Of a DNA stretch of 64,000 nucleotides, positions 17,270-27,997 are shown piece after piece. The first letter of the stretch is position 1, and every line of letters starts with the position of its first letter. Below the pieces are notes generated by a model. That model worked only from the letters and a program-made list of their open reading frames with translations, did no database searches and was not told the DNA's origin. Source of the stretch: Gordonia phthalatica (GTDB lineage Bacteria; Actinomycetota; Actinomycetes; Mycobacteriales; Mycobacteriaceae); NCBI RefSeq assembly GCF_001305675.1, contig NZ_CP011853.1, forward strand, positions 1,116,001 to 1,180,000, read 5' to 3'. A program made the position numbers and the translations under genes.

Positions 17270-18016
17270 CTACCGCACATTTGAGGTGACCTGCGTAACA
17301 TTATCCAGCGCTTCGCGATACGACGGCTCGGCGCGTTTCAGGTAGCGGACCACGGCGTAGGTGACCGGCATGATGAGCACTTCCACCAGCGTCTTCCAGG
17401 CGAAACCGATGACGACGTAGTTGATGAAGTCCGACCACGTGCTGATGCCGATGGCCGTGGCGGCGATGGAGCAGAACACCAGCGTGTCGAAGAACTCGCC
17501 GACCACCGTCGAACCGATGAGACGCGCCCACAGATGCTGCTCGCCGGCGCGTTCCTTCATCTTCACCAGGACGAACGAGTTCAGCAACTCGCCGACCACA
17601 TACCCGGCCAGACCCGCGGCCACGATCCGGGGAACGGTGCCCAGGACCGCTTCGAACCCGGCCTGGCCGTCGTAGAAGTCGGCGGCCGGAAGCTCGATCG
17701 CCACCCAGAAGCACAGGGACGCAAGCACAATGACGCCGAAGCCGGACGCGATGGTGCGACGCATCGCGCGGAAGCCGTAGACCTCGCTGATCACGTCGCC
17801 GATCACATAGCTGAGCGGAAAAAGGAAGAAGGCGCCGTCGGTGACGAGGCCGTTCACGTGCAGGGGGCCGAGGTCGAGCTGCAACCAGTCGAACAGCACG
17901 ACGGCCTTGGTCGCGGCGATGTTGCTGATCAACATCACGCCGACGAACACAGCCGTCAGCACCGGGTAGTACGGGCTCGAGAGGCGTGCGAAGACCGCCT
18001 TGCCGGACCGGGTCAC
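17270..18016 (-). CDS. yhhQ: Queuosine precursor transporter, YhhQ/VUT family
   Basis: A 248-residue membrane protein of the vitamin-uptake-like YhhQ family, thought to import 7-cyano-/7-aminomethyl-7-deazaguanine for tRNA queuosine. Six hydrophobic segments are visible, including the typical VFVGVMLISNIAATK, FPLSYVIGDVISEVYG and LLNSFVLVKMKER stretches and a Trp-rich SDFINYVVIGFAWKTLVEVLIMPVTYAVV near the end. The GTG start overlaps the DUF4307 stop (GTGA), so both are one transcript. No queuosine synthesis genes are in the window, consistent with salvage. Confidence 0.88.
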   Translation of the reverse strand: MTRSGKAVFARLSSPYYPVLTAVFVGVMLISNIAATKAVVLFDWLQLDLGPLHVNGLVTDGAFFLFPLSYVIGDVISEVYGFRAMRRTIASGFGVIVLASLCFWVAIELPAADFYDGQAGFEAVLGTVPRIVAAGLAGYVVGELLNSFVLVKMKERAGEQHLWARLIGSTVVGEFFDTLVFCSIAATAIGISTWSDFINYVVIGFAWKTLVEVLIMPVTYAVVRYLKRAEPSYREALDNVTQVTSNVR

Positions 18017-18471
18017 GCGTTCGGCTTGAGGTAGGAGGGAACGTCGGTGCCGCAGCCGAACAGCTCACCGATCACGGCCGGCTTCGACGTCGACACCTCG
18101 GTGCGCGCGCCGACCTGAGTCTGGGAACCCGGCGGGATCAAGATCTCCCGGCGCCCGACCTCCGAGCCGTCCTTGGCGCGGGCGCGGACGATGCACACGA
18201 CGGCGTCGTCCGGGTTGGTGCGGTTGACGGTGTACTGCACGGCGACGCGATCGGGGGAGAGGAGCTCGTAAGCGGTGGCCTGCCCTGAGATGTCGGGGTC
18301 GCCGAACCGCTGGTAGCCGATGTACGCGATTCCGACGCCCGCGGCGATCACCGCGACCGCCAGCACGTAGAACCAGCGACGCTTGGCACTCGGCGACCTG
18401 TCTGTGGGGTACGTCGCTCGGGGGCCGCTGCGCGGAGTCTGCTGGTCATGGCCCCCGTCTGATGTGCTCAC
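18013..18471 (-). CDS. DUF4307 single-pass membrane protein
   Basis: 152 residues. A hydrophilic N-terminus of about 30 residues leads to one transmembrane helix (RWFYVLAVAVIAAGVGIAYIGY, about 32-53). An extracytoplasmic beta-rich domain follows, with two cysteines (VVCIVRA and LFGCGTD) that may pair. This matches the actinobacterial DUF4307 family, represented in M. tuberculosis by Rv1081c beside mca. It is transcribed divergently from mca across 48 bp and is translationally coupled to yhhQ downstream. The function is unknown; the conserved neighbourhood with mca suggests a link to mycothiol or envelope stress. Confidence 0.85.
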   Translation of the reverse strand: MSTSDGGHDQQTPRSGPRATYPTDRSPSAKRRWFYVLAVAVIAAGVGIAYIGYQRFGDPDISGQATAYELLSPDRVAVQYTVNRTNPDDAVVCIVRARAKDGSEVGRREILIPPGSQTQVGARTEVSTSKPAVIGELFGCGTDVPSYLKPNA

Positions 18472-18519
18472 GTGTCAATACCTACCATGTTCAGTAGGAC
18501 CGAGCGAAGGTGAGGAAGC

Positions 18520-19401
18520 GTGACCGAACGCGCGAACGGGCTGCGACTCATGGCAGTCCATGCCCATCCCGACGACGAGTCGAGCAAAGCGGCGGCCACC
18601 CTGGCGAAATACGCCGCCGAAGGCGCGGACGTGATGGTTGTCACGCTGACCGGCGGAGAGCGCGGCGACATCCTGAATCCGGCCATGGATCGGCCCGGCA
18701 TTCTCGAGAATCTGCCCGAGGTGCGACGCGACGAGATGGCTGCAGCAGCCAAGGCGCTGGGCGTCGATCAGCACTGGCTCGGCTTCGTCGACTCGGGACT
18801 GCCCGAAGGGGACCCGCTGCCGCCGCTGCCCGAGGGGTGCTTCGCCCTCGTCCCGCTCGAGGAGGCCGACGAGCGTTTGACGAAGGTGATCCGCGACTTC
18901 CGGCCGCACGTGATCATCACGTACGACGAGAACGGCGGCTACCCGCATCCCGACCACATCAAATGCCACGAGGTCTCGATGGCGGCGTGGGAGTCGGCGG
19001 GCGACGCCTCGAAGTACCCGGACGCCGGTGAACCGTGGACTCCGCTGAAGCTGTACTACACCCACGGTTTCATCCGCGACCGCATCCTGGCGTTCGCCGA
19101 GGAGTTCGACAAGAACGGGCAGGAGAACCCGTTCACCGAATGGCTGAACAAGTGGAAGCGCAACCAGGGCGACATGATGGCCCGCGTCACCACCCAGGTG
19201 GAATGCGCCGAGTACTTCCCGAAGCGAGACGAAGCTCTCCGCGCCCACGCCACCCAGATCGACCCCAACGGCTTCTTCTTCGCCGTCCCCATGGAGTGGC
19301 AGCAGCGACTGTGGCCGACGGAAGAATTCGAATTGGCGCACACTCGGGTGCAGACCGATCTCCCCGAGAACGACCTCTTCACCGGAATTGAGCAAGCATG
19401 A
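18520..19401 (+). CDS. mca: Mycothiol S-conjugate amidase
   Basis: A 293-residue LmbE/PIG-L-fold zinc hydrolase that cleaves mycothiol S-conjugates to a mercapturic acid and GlcN-inositol, the detoxification step specific to actinobacteria. The zinc ligands are visible as H16 and D19 in HAHPDDE and H146 in GGYPHPDHIKCHEV. The C-terminal part (PTEEFELAHTRVQTDLPENDLF) follows the Mca pattern rather than that of the deacetylase MshB, and the length suits Mca. The start is GTG 18520 with GTGAGGAAG-like purines upstream. The 3' end overlaps the next small membrane gene (ATGA). The order mca, small membrane protein, YyaL reproduces Rv1082-Rv1084. Confidence 0.95.
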   Translation: MTERANGLRLMAVHAHPDDESSKAAATLAKYAAEGADVMVVTLTGGERGDILNPAMDRPGILENLPEVRRDEMAAAAKALGVDQHWLGFVDSGLPEGDPLPPLPEGCFALVPLEEADERLTKVIRDFRPHVIITYDENGGYPHPDHIKCHEVSMAAWESAGDASKYPDAGEPWTPLKLYYTHGFIRDRILAFAEEFDKNGQENPFTEWLNKWKRNQGDMMARVTTQVECAEYFPKRDEALRAHATQIDPNGFFFAVPMEWQQRLWPTEEFELAHTRVQTDLPENDLFTGIEQA

Positions 19402-19695
19402 ACGCCCTGTCCCTCTCGACCGAAGCCGTGATGTTCCTGGCCGAAGAACCCGCGAAAGGCCCCGAGTTCGGTAAGGCCTCACCGGTCGGTCTGCTGATCA
19501 TCCTGCTGCTGCTGGTCGCGGTGTTTCTGCTGATCCGCTCGATGAACAAGCAGCTCAAGAAGCTCCCGGAGAGCTTCGACACGGAGAACCCCGGCCCCGA
19601 CCAGGCATTCGACGAGGGTACGGACCGGGTCGACGGCGGCCCGTCGTCGACGGAAGCGAACGCCGACCACGGCGCAGGCGACGGAGGACGACACC

Positions 19696-19721
<26 letters not shown>
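19398..19721 (+). CDS. Small single-pass membrane protein downstream of mca (Rv1083-like)
   Basis: 107 residues. One transmembrane helix (VGLLIILLLLVAVFLLIRSM, about 33-52) is followed by a basic stop-transfer KQLKK and a disordered, acidic Gly-rich tail. The ATG overlaps the mca stop, and its own 3' end overlaps the YyaL start by 26 bp, so the three are one operon. A small membrane gene occupies the same slot in M. tuberculosis (Rv1083). No catalytic motif; possibly an anchor or regulator for a neighbour. Confidence 0.8.
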
Positions 19722-21714
<1,993 letters not shown>

Positions 21715-21766
21715 GCGTTCGACGGTTGGTGAGCGGTCTGGAACCTGTGCTAGCCTCGGTCCCGTG

Positions 21767-21832
21767 ATGCAGGCAGCACGCTATTGGCGTTTCTTTATCA
21801 AGGCTCCGGGTGGGGCCGAGATGAAGCGATAA
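21767..21832 (+). CDS. 21-residue aromatic leader peptide of the DAHP synthase gene
   Basis: ATG 21767 opens a 21-codon frame ending TAA at 21830-21832. Residues 5-10 read RYWRFF, so codons for tyrosine, tryptophan and two phenylalanines stand almost together, followed by IKAPGGAEMKR. The downstream gene makes DAHP, the common precursor of those three amino acids. Codons 13-15 encode bases GGCTCCGGG (21802-21810), which are complementary to 21853-21861 in the leader RNA. This is the design expected for ribosome-mediated attenuation. It is recognised only by sequence logic; I know no matching described family with certainty. Confidence 0.6.
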   Translation: MQAARYWRFFIKAPGGAEMKR

Positions 21833-21979
21833 CGCGCGCACACATCAACCTTCCCGGAGCCGAGCAGTGGTCGTACGACCGCTGCTCGAGTCGTTTCCGG
21901 GAATGTTTCTCACGCCGCAGGCGTCCTTCCGGAAGCGGACAAGCTCCGAGCTCGCGGAAAACACCTGAAAGGCATTCCC
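21833..21979 (+). promoter_or_regulatory. Candidate attenuator RNA upstream of DAHP synthase
   Basis: Two exclusive pairings are visible. In the first, 21802-21810 (in the leader peptide frame) pairs perfectly with 21853-21861 (CCCGGAGCC). In the second, CCCGGA at 21853-21858 pairs with TCCGGG at 21896-21901, enclosing a strong stem at 21861-21888 (arms CGAGCAG/CTGCTCG around palindromic GGTCGTACGACC). Ribosome position on the Tyr/Trp/Phe codons could choose between them. No T-rich terminator tail is visible, so the readout may be Rho-dependent or translational. Confidence 0.5.
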
Positions 21980-23071
<1,092 letters not shown>

Positions 23072-23100
23072 CCCTCACCGCCGGACCTCGTGGCCGGCGC

Positions 23101-23153
23101 AGACAAACTGTGACATTGAGCCGATCAGAGCGGCTCAATGTCACAGTTTGTCT
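23101..23153. terminator. 23-bp perfect hairpin between DAHP synthase and the PepSY gene
   Basis: The arms at 23101-23123 (starting AGACAAACTGTGACATT) and 23131-23153 are exact complements with a 7-nt loop. It lies 30 bp after one stop and 8 bp before the other, so it can serve both converging transcripts. Confidence 0.7.
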
Positions 23154-23160
23154 TGGCGGC

Positions 23161-24585
23161 TCAGCTCGCCGGTCGAGACCTCACCGATCCGGCGACCGTG
23201 TCGACCACCAGGAACACCAGCAGCGGCCACCCGAGCAGCGGGATGAACCAGCCGACGGCCGCGGCACCGACGAGGATCGCGGCGGACAGCGGCACCGGAA
23301 GGTCGCGCAGGGCGCCCCTCGCCGGAGCCGACCCGACGCGGGCCGTCCGCGCCCGACGCTGCCACCACGACCGGTAACCGAGCACGATCGCGATCGAGAG
23401 CGCGACCATCACCGCCAGCAGGAGCAGCTGATTCAGCAGGCCGAACATCAGCCCCATGTGCAGCTCCACGCCCCAGGCCGACAGCTTCGCTGCGAGCGGC
23501 CAGTCGGCGAACCGGTTCAGATCCACTACCGCATCGCGTGACGGGTCGACGGCGATGGAGCTCGTCGACGCCCGCCACGGAACGCGACGCTGCGCCACGG
23601 TGAAGGCGGTGGCATCGTCGGACGGGGGAATCACCTCGACGGCGCCGTCGACCCCGTTGGCGCGGGCGATGCCGAGGGCTCCGTCGATACCAGCGACGGC
23701 GTCGACGGTCGGTCCGGATCCGGTTGCGGGCATCGTGTGCCCGGCATGATCGCCGCCCGCGGTTGCAGGTGCCCCGGTCAGCGACGCGTCGACCGTGGGT
23801 GTGGTCCAACTGAGCGCGGATCGCAGGTCGCCCACGTGCTCGCCGGCGTAGGTGGACCAGGTGAGGCCGGTCGCCGAGATGAACAGCAGGACCACCGCGA
23901 TCCAGACGCCGATCACCCCGTGCCGGTTGACGGTCCGCGCACGACCACGAGTGCCGCCGACGCCGCGCAACAGCGACCCCGACCCGGTGGCGCGCCGACG
24001 CTTCCGGATCTGCATCACCCAGAGGGCCACACCGCCGAGGGCCACCAGCCACAGCCACGACGCGGCCAACTCGGAGTAGAGGCGACCGGGCTCGCCGAGA
24101 TGGAGGTCGCGATGCAGGCGGTCGAGCCAGGTCCGCACCGGCAGGGCGCCTGCGGATCCGTAGCTCGGCAGCTCGCCGAGCGATCGCAGCGTCGACGGGT
24201 CGATGAAGACGGCGAGGCGCGTCGACTCGCCGAGGGACGGATCGTCGAACAGGACGCGGGTGGTGTCGCCCGGATCGGTGGCCGGCCAGACGGCATTCAG
24301 CGTCAGGTCGGGGCGGGCGGCCTGCGCGGCGCGGACCTGTTCGGCCACCGACTTCGCGGGGCCAGACGAGTCGGTGTGGAGTTGGGCTCGATAGATCACC
24401 TGCTCGGCGGACGGCGCGACGGCGTACAGCGCGCCGGTGACGGCGGCGACGAGGAGGAAGGGGGCGATCAGCACGCCGGCGTAGAAGTGCAGGCGTCGGA
24501 CGAGGCGGTTCAGCGTCGCGCCGATCGGTGCGGATGCCGGTGGGGCGGGAGCATGCGGGGTCGTCGAAGAGACGGGTGTGGACAC
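23161..24585 (-). CDS. PepSY-associated membrane protein
   Basis: 474 residues of the PepSY_TM family. A first helix follows HFYAGVLIAPFLLVAAVTGALYA, then a PepSY-like extracytoplasmic domain, then WLDRLHRDLHLGEPGRLYSELAASWLWLVALGGVALWV (family signature with histidines on the helix boundary). Further helices lie near 230, 370-390 and 430-460. Such proteins occur with iron-uptake and copper genes and are proposed to be inner-membrane reductases or regulators. An insert rich in His and Gly (GGDHAGHTMP) near residue 275 suggests metal contact. It is in one transcript with the small membrane protein upstream at 24651-25151. Confidence 0.85.
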   Translation of the reverse strand: MSTPVSSTTPHAPAPPASAPIGATLNRLVRRLHFYAGVLIAPFLLVAAVTGALYAVAPSAEQVIYRAQLHTDSSGPAKSVAEQVRAAQAARPDLTLNAVWPATDPGDTTRVLFDDPSLGESTRLAVFIDPSTLRSLGELPSYGSAGALPVRTWLDRLHRDLHLGEPGRLYSELAASWLWLVALGGVALWVMQIRKRRRATGSGSLLRGVGGTRGRARTVNRHGVIGVWIAVVLLFISATGLTWSTYAGEHVGDLRSALSWTTPTVDASLTGAPATAGGDHAGHTMPATGSGPTVDAVAGIDGALGIARANGVDGAVEVIPPSDDATAFTVAQRRVPWRASTSSIAVDPSRDAVVDLNRFADWPLAAKLSAWGVELHMGLMFGLLNQLLLLAVMVALSIAIVLGYRSWWQRRARTARVGSAPARGALRDLPVPLSAAILVGAAAVGWFIPLLGWPLLVFLVVDTVAGSVRSRPAS

Positions 24586-24650
24586 GGAGGTGCCTTTCGA
24601 TCAGACAGCAGTGATCGCGCGCCGTCGCGGCGCGCGATGAGAAGAGCGGA

Positions 24651-25151
24651 CTACTGGACCGACGGCGGACCGCGGCGCCCGACGGCACCGAGGAAGATCA
24701 GGGCGGCAGGGACTGCGGCAGGAGTGGCAGGCACCGGCACGACCGCCACGCGGGGCAGCGGCCGGAAACAGCTGGGGAGGGCGTGCTGCGCGAGGCCGGC
24801 GGCGGCATGCAGAAGGAGTTCGGCACCGACCAGCAGGAGCAGTGCGGCGACAGTGCCGACGGCGTGCATGGCTGCCATCGGCGCGGTCAGCATGTCGCCG
24901 TGATGCCCGGATGTGATCACCAGCAGCACGTGGACCAGCAGTTGTCCGCCGACCAGCGCGGGCAGCACGCGCAGGGCGGGCGCGGCGGCGACACCGAGAC
25001 CGAGGGCGACGGCCGCGGCGATCACCAGCATCAGGCTCGACGTGTCGGGCAGCATGCCCGCCGCTGCCGCGTGGGCGCCGATACCGGTCAGGGCCGACAC
25101 TGCGCCGACGGTCGCTCCGCGCAGGCGCGTGAGGGTCGTCGGCGCGGTCAT
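24651..25151 (-). CDS. Hypothetical multi-pass membrane protein next to the PepSY gene
   Basis: 166 residues from ATG 25151 (MTAPTTLTRLRGA). About four hydrophobic segments are seen (VGAVSALTGIGAHAAAAG, SLMLVIAAAVALGLGVAA, LVGGQLLVHVLLVITSG, AVGTVAALLLLVGAELLLHAAAGLAQHAL). Histidines in HHGDM and LLLHAAAGLAQHAL face the membrane regions, and the C-terminal stretch is Pro-rich (RRGPPSVQ). I do not recognise the family. Same-strand placement 65 bp before the PepSY gene suggests a shared metal-related function. Confidence 0.65.
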   Translation of the reverse strand: MTAPTTLTRLRGATVGAVSALTGIGAHAAAAGMLPDTSSLMLVIAAAVALGLGVAAAPALRVLPALVGGQLLVHVLLVITSGHHGDMLTAPMAAMHAVGTVAALLLLVGAELLLHAAAGLAQHALPSCFRPLPRVAVVPVPATPAAVPAALIFLGAVGRRGPPSVQ

Positions 25152-25174
25152 CCGATGAGCGTAGCAGGGCGGGG

Positions 25175-25876
25175 TCAGCTGAGAACGACGAGCCACACGG
25201 CGATGTAGTGCAGCAGTGCGGCGATCGCCGTGCAGGCGTGGAACACCTCGTGGTGGCCGAAGACACCGGGCCAGGGGTCGGGCCAGCGCAGCGCGAACAG
25301 CACGCCGCCGAGGCTGTAGAACACGCCGCCGGTCGCGAGCAGGACGATCACCGCGACGCCCGTGTTGTGGATCAGCATCGGCGCGACGGCGATGATCACC
25401 CACCCCAGGACGATGTAGAGCACCACTCCCAGCCAGCGCGGTGATCCCGGCCAGATCACCTTGAGTGCGACACCCAGGACGGCTCCGACCCACACGATGC
25501 CGAGCACCCACCAGCGGGTCGGCGAGTCCAGACCCATCACGCAGAAGGGTGTGTAACTGCCGGCGATGAACAGGAAGATCATTGAGTGATCGGCCCGTTT
25601 CATCGCTATCCGAGCGCGCGGCGTCTTCCAGTTGATGCGGTGGTACACGGTGCTGACGCCGAACAGTGCACAGATGGTGACCACGTAGATCACCACGGCG
25701 ACGACGGAGACGGCGCTTCGCTGCATCGCAGTGCCGACGATCAGCACGATGCCGACCGCGGCCGCGATGAAGGTCGTGTACTTGTGGATCACGCCGCGCA
25801 GCGTCGGCTTGGTCTCGGGACCGGTCACGTCATTGACGATAGTGGGCGCCGGGGCAGGGAGGGAGGTCTGCTGCAT
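25175..25876 (-). CDS. Hemolysin III family (PAQR-like) membrane protein
   Basis: A protein of about 233 residues with seven hydrophobic segments and the Hly-III/PAQR metal-site motifs: ISTVYHRINW-like FGVSTVYHRINWK, MKRADHSMIFLFIAGSYTPFC (Asp-His pair) and a C-terminal FGHHEVFHACTAIAALLHY with three histidines. The Ser, His and Asp positions match the zinc-binding core of the superfamily. It corresponds to Rv1085c. I choose ATG 25876 (MQQTSLPAPAP) rather than the longer frame to 25903, which would run into the palindrome at 25882-25893. It is divergent from the prenyl synthase gene. Possible hydrolase or lipid-related activity is inferred from PAQR relatives. Confidence 0.85.
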   Translation of the reverse strand: MQQTSLPAPAPTIVNDVTGPETKPTLRGVIHKYTTFIAAAVGIVLIVGTAMQRSAVSVVAVVIYVVTICALFGVSTVYHRINWKTPRARIAMKRADHSMIFLFIAGSYTPFCVMGLDSPTRWWVLGIVWVGAVLGVALKVIWPGSPRWLGVVLYIVLGWVIIAVAPMLIHNTGVAVIVLLATGGVFYSLGGVLFALRWPDPWPGVFGHHEVFHACTAIAALLHYIAVWLVVLS

Positions 25877-25881
25877 GAACC

Positions 25882-25893
25882 TACGGTACCGTA
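25882..25893. promoter_or_regulatory. 12-bp perfect palindrome in the hemolysin III/prenyl synthase promoter
   Basis: TACGGTACCGTA lies 6 bp before the hemolysin III start and 43 bp before the divergent prenyl synthase start. It is a candidate site for a dimeric regulator acting on both genes. Confidence 0.35.
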
Positions 25894-25935
25894 AGTTCCG
25901 CACCGGTAACTTGTCGGCGGAGTAAGATCACGGCT

Positions 25936-26718
25936 GTGAAATTGCTCCCGGACCGGCTGCGCGGCGGCATGCTGCGCGTGTACGAACACCGCCTGGTGCA
26001 GCTGATGGACGGCAGCCGCATTCCGCGGCACGTCGCCATCATCTGCGACGGCAACCGGAGATGGGCCCGCGAGGCGGGATTCGAAGACGTCAGCCACGGC
26101 CATCGCGTCGGCGCCAGGCGGATCGCCGACATGCTCGGCTGGTGCTCCGAACTGGGCATCGAGGCGGTGACCATCTACCTGCTCTCCACCGAGAACCTCT
26201 CGCGCGAATCCGAGGAACTCGACGCGCTGATGGAGATCGTGCCCGACATCGTCGACGAGATCTGCGACGTCGACGCCGACTGGCGGGTGCGGATCGTCGG
26301 CAACCTCGACCAATTGCCGTCCGCCGTCGCGAATCGCCTGCGCGAGGCGTCGAGCCGCACCGAGGGCGCCCACGACATGGCCGTCAACGTCGCCGTCGGA
26401 TACGGCGGGCGGCAGGAGATCGTCGACGCCGTGCAGAAGCTGCTCGGCGAGGCCATCGACAGGGGCGCCACCCGCGAGGAGATGCTCGACGCGGTCTCGG
26501 TCGACGGCATCGACTCGCACCTCTACACCAGCGGCACCCCCGACCCGGACCTGGTGATCCGCACGTCGGGTGAGCAGCGGCTGAGCGGCTTCCTCCTGTG
26601 GCAGTCGGCGTACTCGGAGATCTGGTTCACTGATGCCTACTGGCCGGAGTTCCGCCGCGTCGACTTCCTCCGCGCACTGCGCGACTTCGCGGCGCGGAAT
26701 CGCCGGTTCGGCAAGTGA
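25936..26718 (+). CDS. Short-chain Z-isoprenyl diphosphate synthase (Rv1086-like)
   Basis: A 260-residue cis-prenyltransferase of the UPP synthase fold. In M. tuberculosis the gene at this locus makes (2Z,6E)-farnesyl diphosphate, which feeds decaprenyl phosphate synthesis for the cell wall. The catalytic Asp is D38 in HVAIICDGNRRWAREAGF; downstream motifs include LSTENLSRESEEL, VNVAVGYGGRQEIVDAV, PDPDLVIRTSGEQRLSGFLLWQSAYSE and FTDAYWPEF. The N-terminus MKLLPDRLRGGMLRVYEHRL is the extension typical of actinobacterial short-chain members. The start is GTG 25936. Chain length is inferred from synteny, not proven. Confidence 0.92.
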   Translation: MKLLPDRLRGGMLRVYEHRLVQLMDGSRIPRHVAIICDGNRRWAREAGFEDVSHGHRVGARRIADMLGWCSELGIEAVTIYLLSTENLSRESEELDALMEIVPDIVDEICDVDADWRVRIVGNLDQLPSAVANRLREASSRTEGAHDMAVNVAVGYGGRQEIVDAVQKLLGEAIDRGATREEMLDAVSVDGIDSHLYTSGTPDPDLVIRTSGEQRLSGFLLWQSAYSEIWFTDAYWPEFRRVDFLRALRDFAARNRRFGK

Positions 26719-26768
26719 GCTGACCGAGAACAACCACAGATCGCACGAACGGACAAGGAGTGCAGGAC

Positions 26769-27512
26769 ATGCGGGTCACGGTGGTCGGAGCCAGCGGCGA
26801 GTTCGGTGCCGTCCTCAGCGACATCCTCGAGCGACGCGGCGCGGAGGTGGTCCGGGCACACCGAGTGACCGGCGTCGACGCGGTCACCGGCAAGGGGCTG
26901 CAGGAGGCCTGCGCGGGCGCCGACGTGGTGGTCGACGCGACCGGGACCACGGTCCGCAGTCCGCGCGAGTCCGAGGAGTTCTTCTCCGCGGTCGCCCGCA
27001 ACATCTCGATCGCGGCGGAGGAGGCGCAGGCCGCCGTCGTCTACCTGACGATCTACGGGGCGTCGAATCCCGTCGTCAACAAGAAGATGGGCCACTACAA
27101 GGGCAAGGCGGCGCAGGAGGCGACGTACACCGAGATGCTGGGCGACGGCGCGACCGCGTTCCGCTCCACCCAGTGGTACTCGCTGGCCGAGACCTTCCTG
27201 ACGATGCTCAGCAAAGGACCGATCGGCGCCGCGCCGCGCATGCAGAGCAAACCCGCCGACGTCGTCGACGTCGCCGAGGCGATGGCCGACGTGGTCCTCG
27301 ACCCGAGCCGGCCGTCGGACATCACCGTCGCCGGCCCGGAGGTGATGGATCTGGCCGACGCCGCGAAGGCCATCGCCGCCAAACGCGGTGCGCCGAAGAA
27401 GGTGATCGGCATCAACTACGGGGGCCCCGGTGTGCGCTCGGGTGGACTGGTTCCGCCGCAGCCGGATGTCACGACCTCGACGACCTTCGAGCAGTGGCTG
27501 GCCGCGCACTGA
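26769..27512 (+). CDS. NAD(P)-binding Rossmann-fold (NmrA/SDR-like) protein
   Basis: 247 residues. The nucleotide loop is VTVVGASGEFGAVLSDIL at the N-terminus, and DVVVDATGTTVRSPRESEEF and VVYLTIYGASNP follow the atypical-SDR/NmrA-like pattern without the classical YxxxK site. AAGGAG at 26754-26759 favours ATG 26769 over the in-frame GTG at 26760. The stop overlaps the YbaK-like start by one base. It could be a redox sensor or a dehydrogenase of unknown substrate. Confidence 0.78.
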   Translation: MRVTVVGASGEFGAVLSDILERRGAEVVRAHRVTGVDAVTGKGLQEACAGADVVVDATGTTVRSPRESEEFFSAVARNISIAAEEAQAAVVYLTIYGASNPVVNKKMGHYKGKAAQEATYTEMLGDGATAFRSTQWYSLAETFLTMLSKGPIGAAPRMQSKPADVVDVAEAMADVVLDPSRPSDITVAGPEVMDLADAAKAIAAKRGAPKKVIGINYGGPGVRSGGLVPPQPDVTTSTTFEQWLAAH

Positions 27513-27997
27513 TGGCGGCCGCGACTCCGGCCATCGCCGCGCTCGAAGCGGCGGGCCTCCCGTTCCAGATGCACAAGTACAAGCACGACCGCCGCCGCGA
27601 CGACTACGGCGACGAGGCCGTCGCCATCACGATGAAGACGCTCGGCGTGGAGGCCGCGCAGATCTTCAAGACGCTCGTCGTCGACCTCGGCGGCACCCTC
27701 GGCGTCGCGGTGATCCCGGTGCCGAACAAGCTGTCGCTGAAGGCCGTCGCGAAAGCACTGGGCGCGTCGAAGGCGGAGATGGCGCAGGCCGCGAAGGTCA
27801 CCCGCTCCACCGGTTACGTGCTGGGCGGGGTGTCCCCGCTCGGACAGAAGACGCCGCTTCCGACCGTGGTGGACTCGTCTGCGCTGCAGTGGGATTCGAT
27901 CCTGTGCAGCGGTGGTCGCCGCGGGCTGGAGATCCAGCTGGCACCGGCCGACCTGGTGACGGCGACCGACGCGGTGGTCGCCGAGGTGACGGCCTAG
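27512..27997 (+). CDS. ybaK: YbaK/EbsC-family aminoacyl-tRNA deacylase
   Basis: 161 residues. It has the YbaK/ProX fold signatures: DRRRDDYGDEAVAITMKTLGV, QIFKTLVVDLGGTLGVAVIPVPNKLSLKAVAKALG (containing the catalytic Lys region) and TRSTGYVLGGVSPLGQKTPLPTVVDSSAL. YbaK hydrolyses Cys-tRNA(Pro) made in error by prolyl-tRNA synthetase. It overlaps the upstream Rossmann gene by one base (TGATG), and its stop overlaps the coaA stop on the other strand by 4 bp. Assignment to YbaK rather than another deacylase of the family rests on length and motifs. Confidence 0.88.
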   Translation: MAAATPAIAALEAAGLPFQMHKYKHDRRRDDYGDEAVAITMKTLGVEAAQIFKTLVVDLGGTLGVAVIPVPNKLSLKAVAKALGASKAEMAQAAKVTRSTGYVLGGVSPLGQKTPLPTVVDSSALQWDSILCSGGRRGLEIQLAPADLVTATDAVVAEVTA

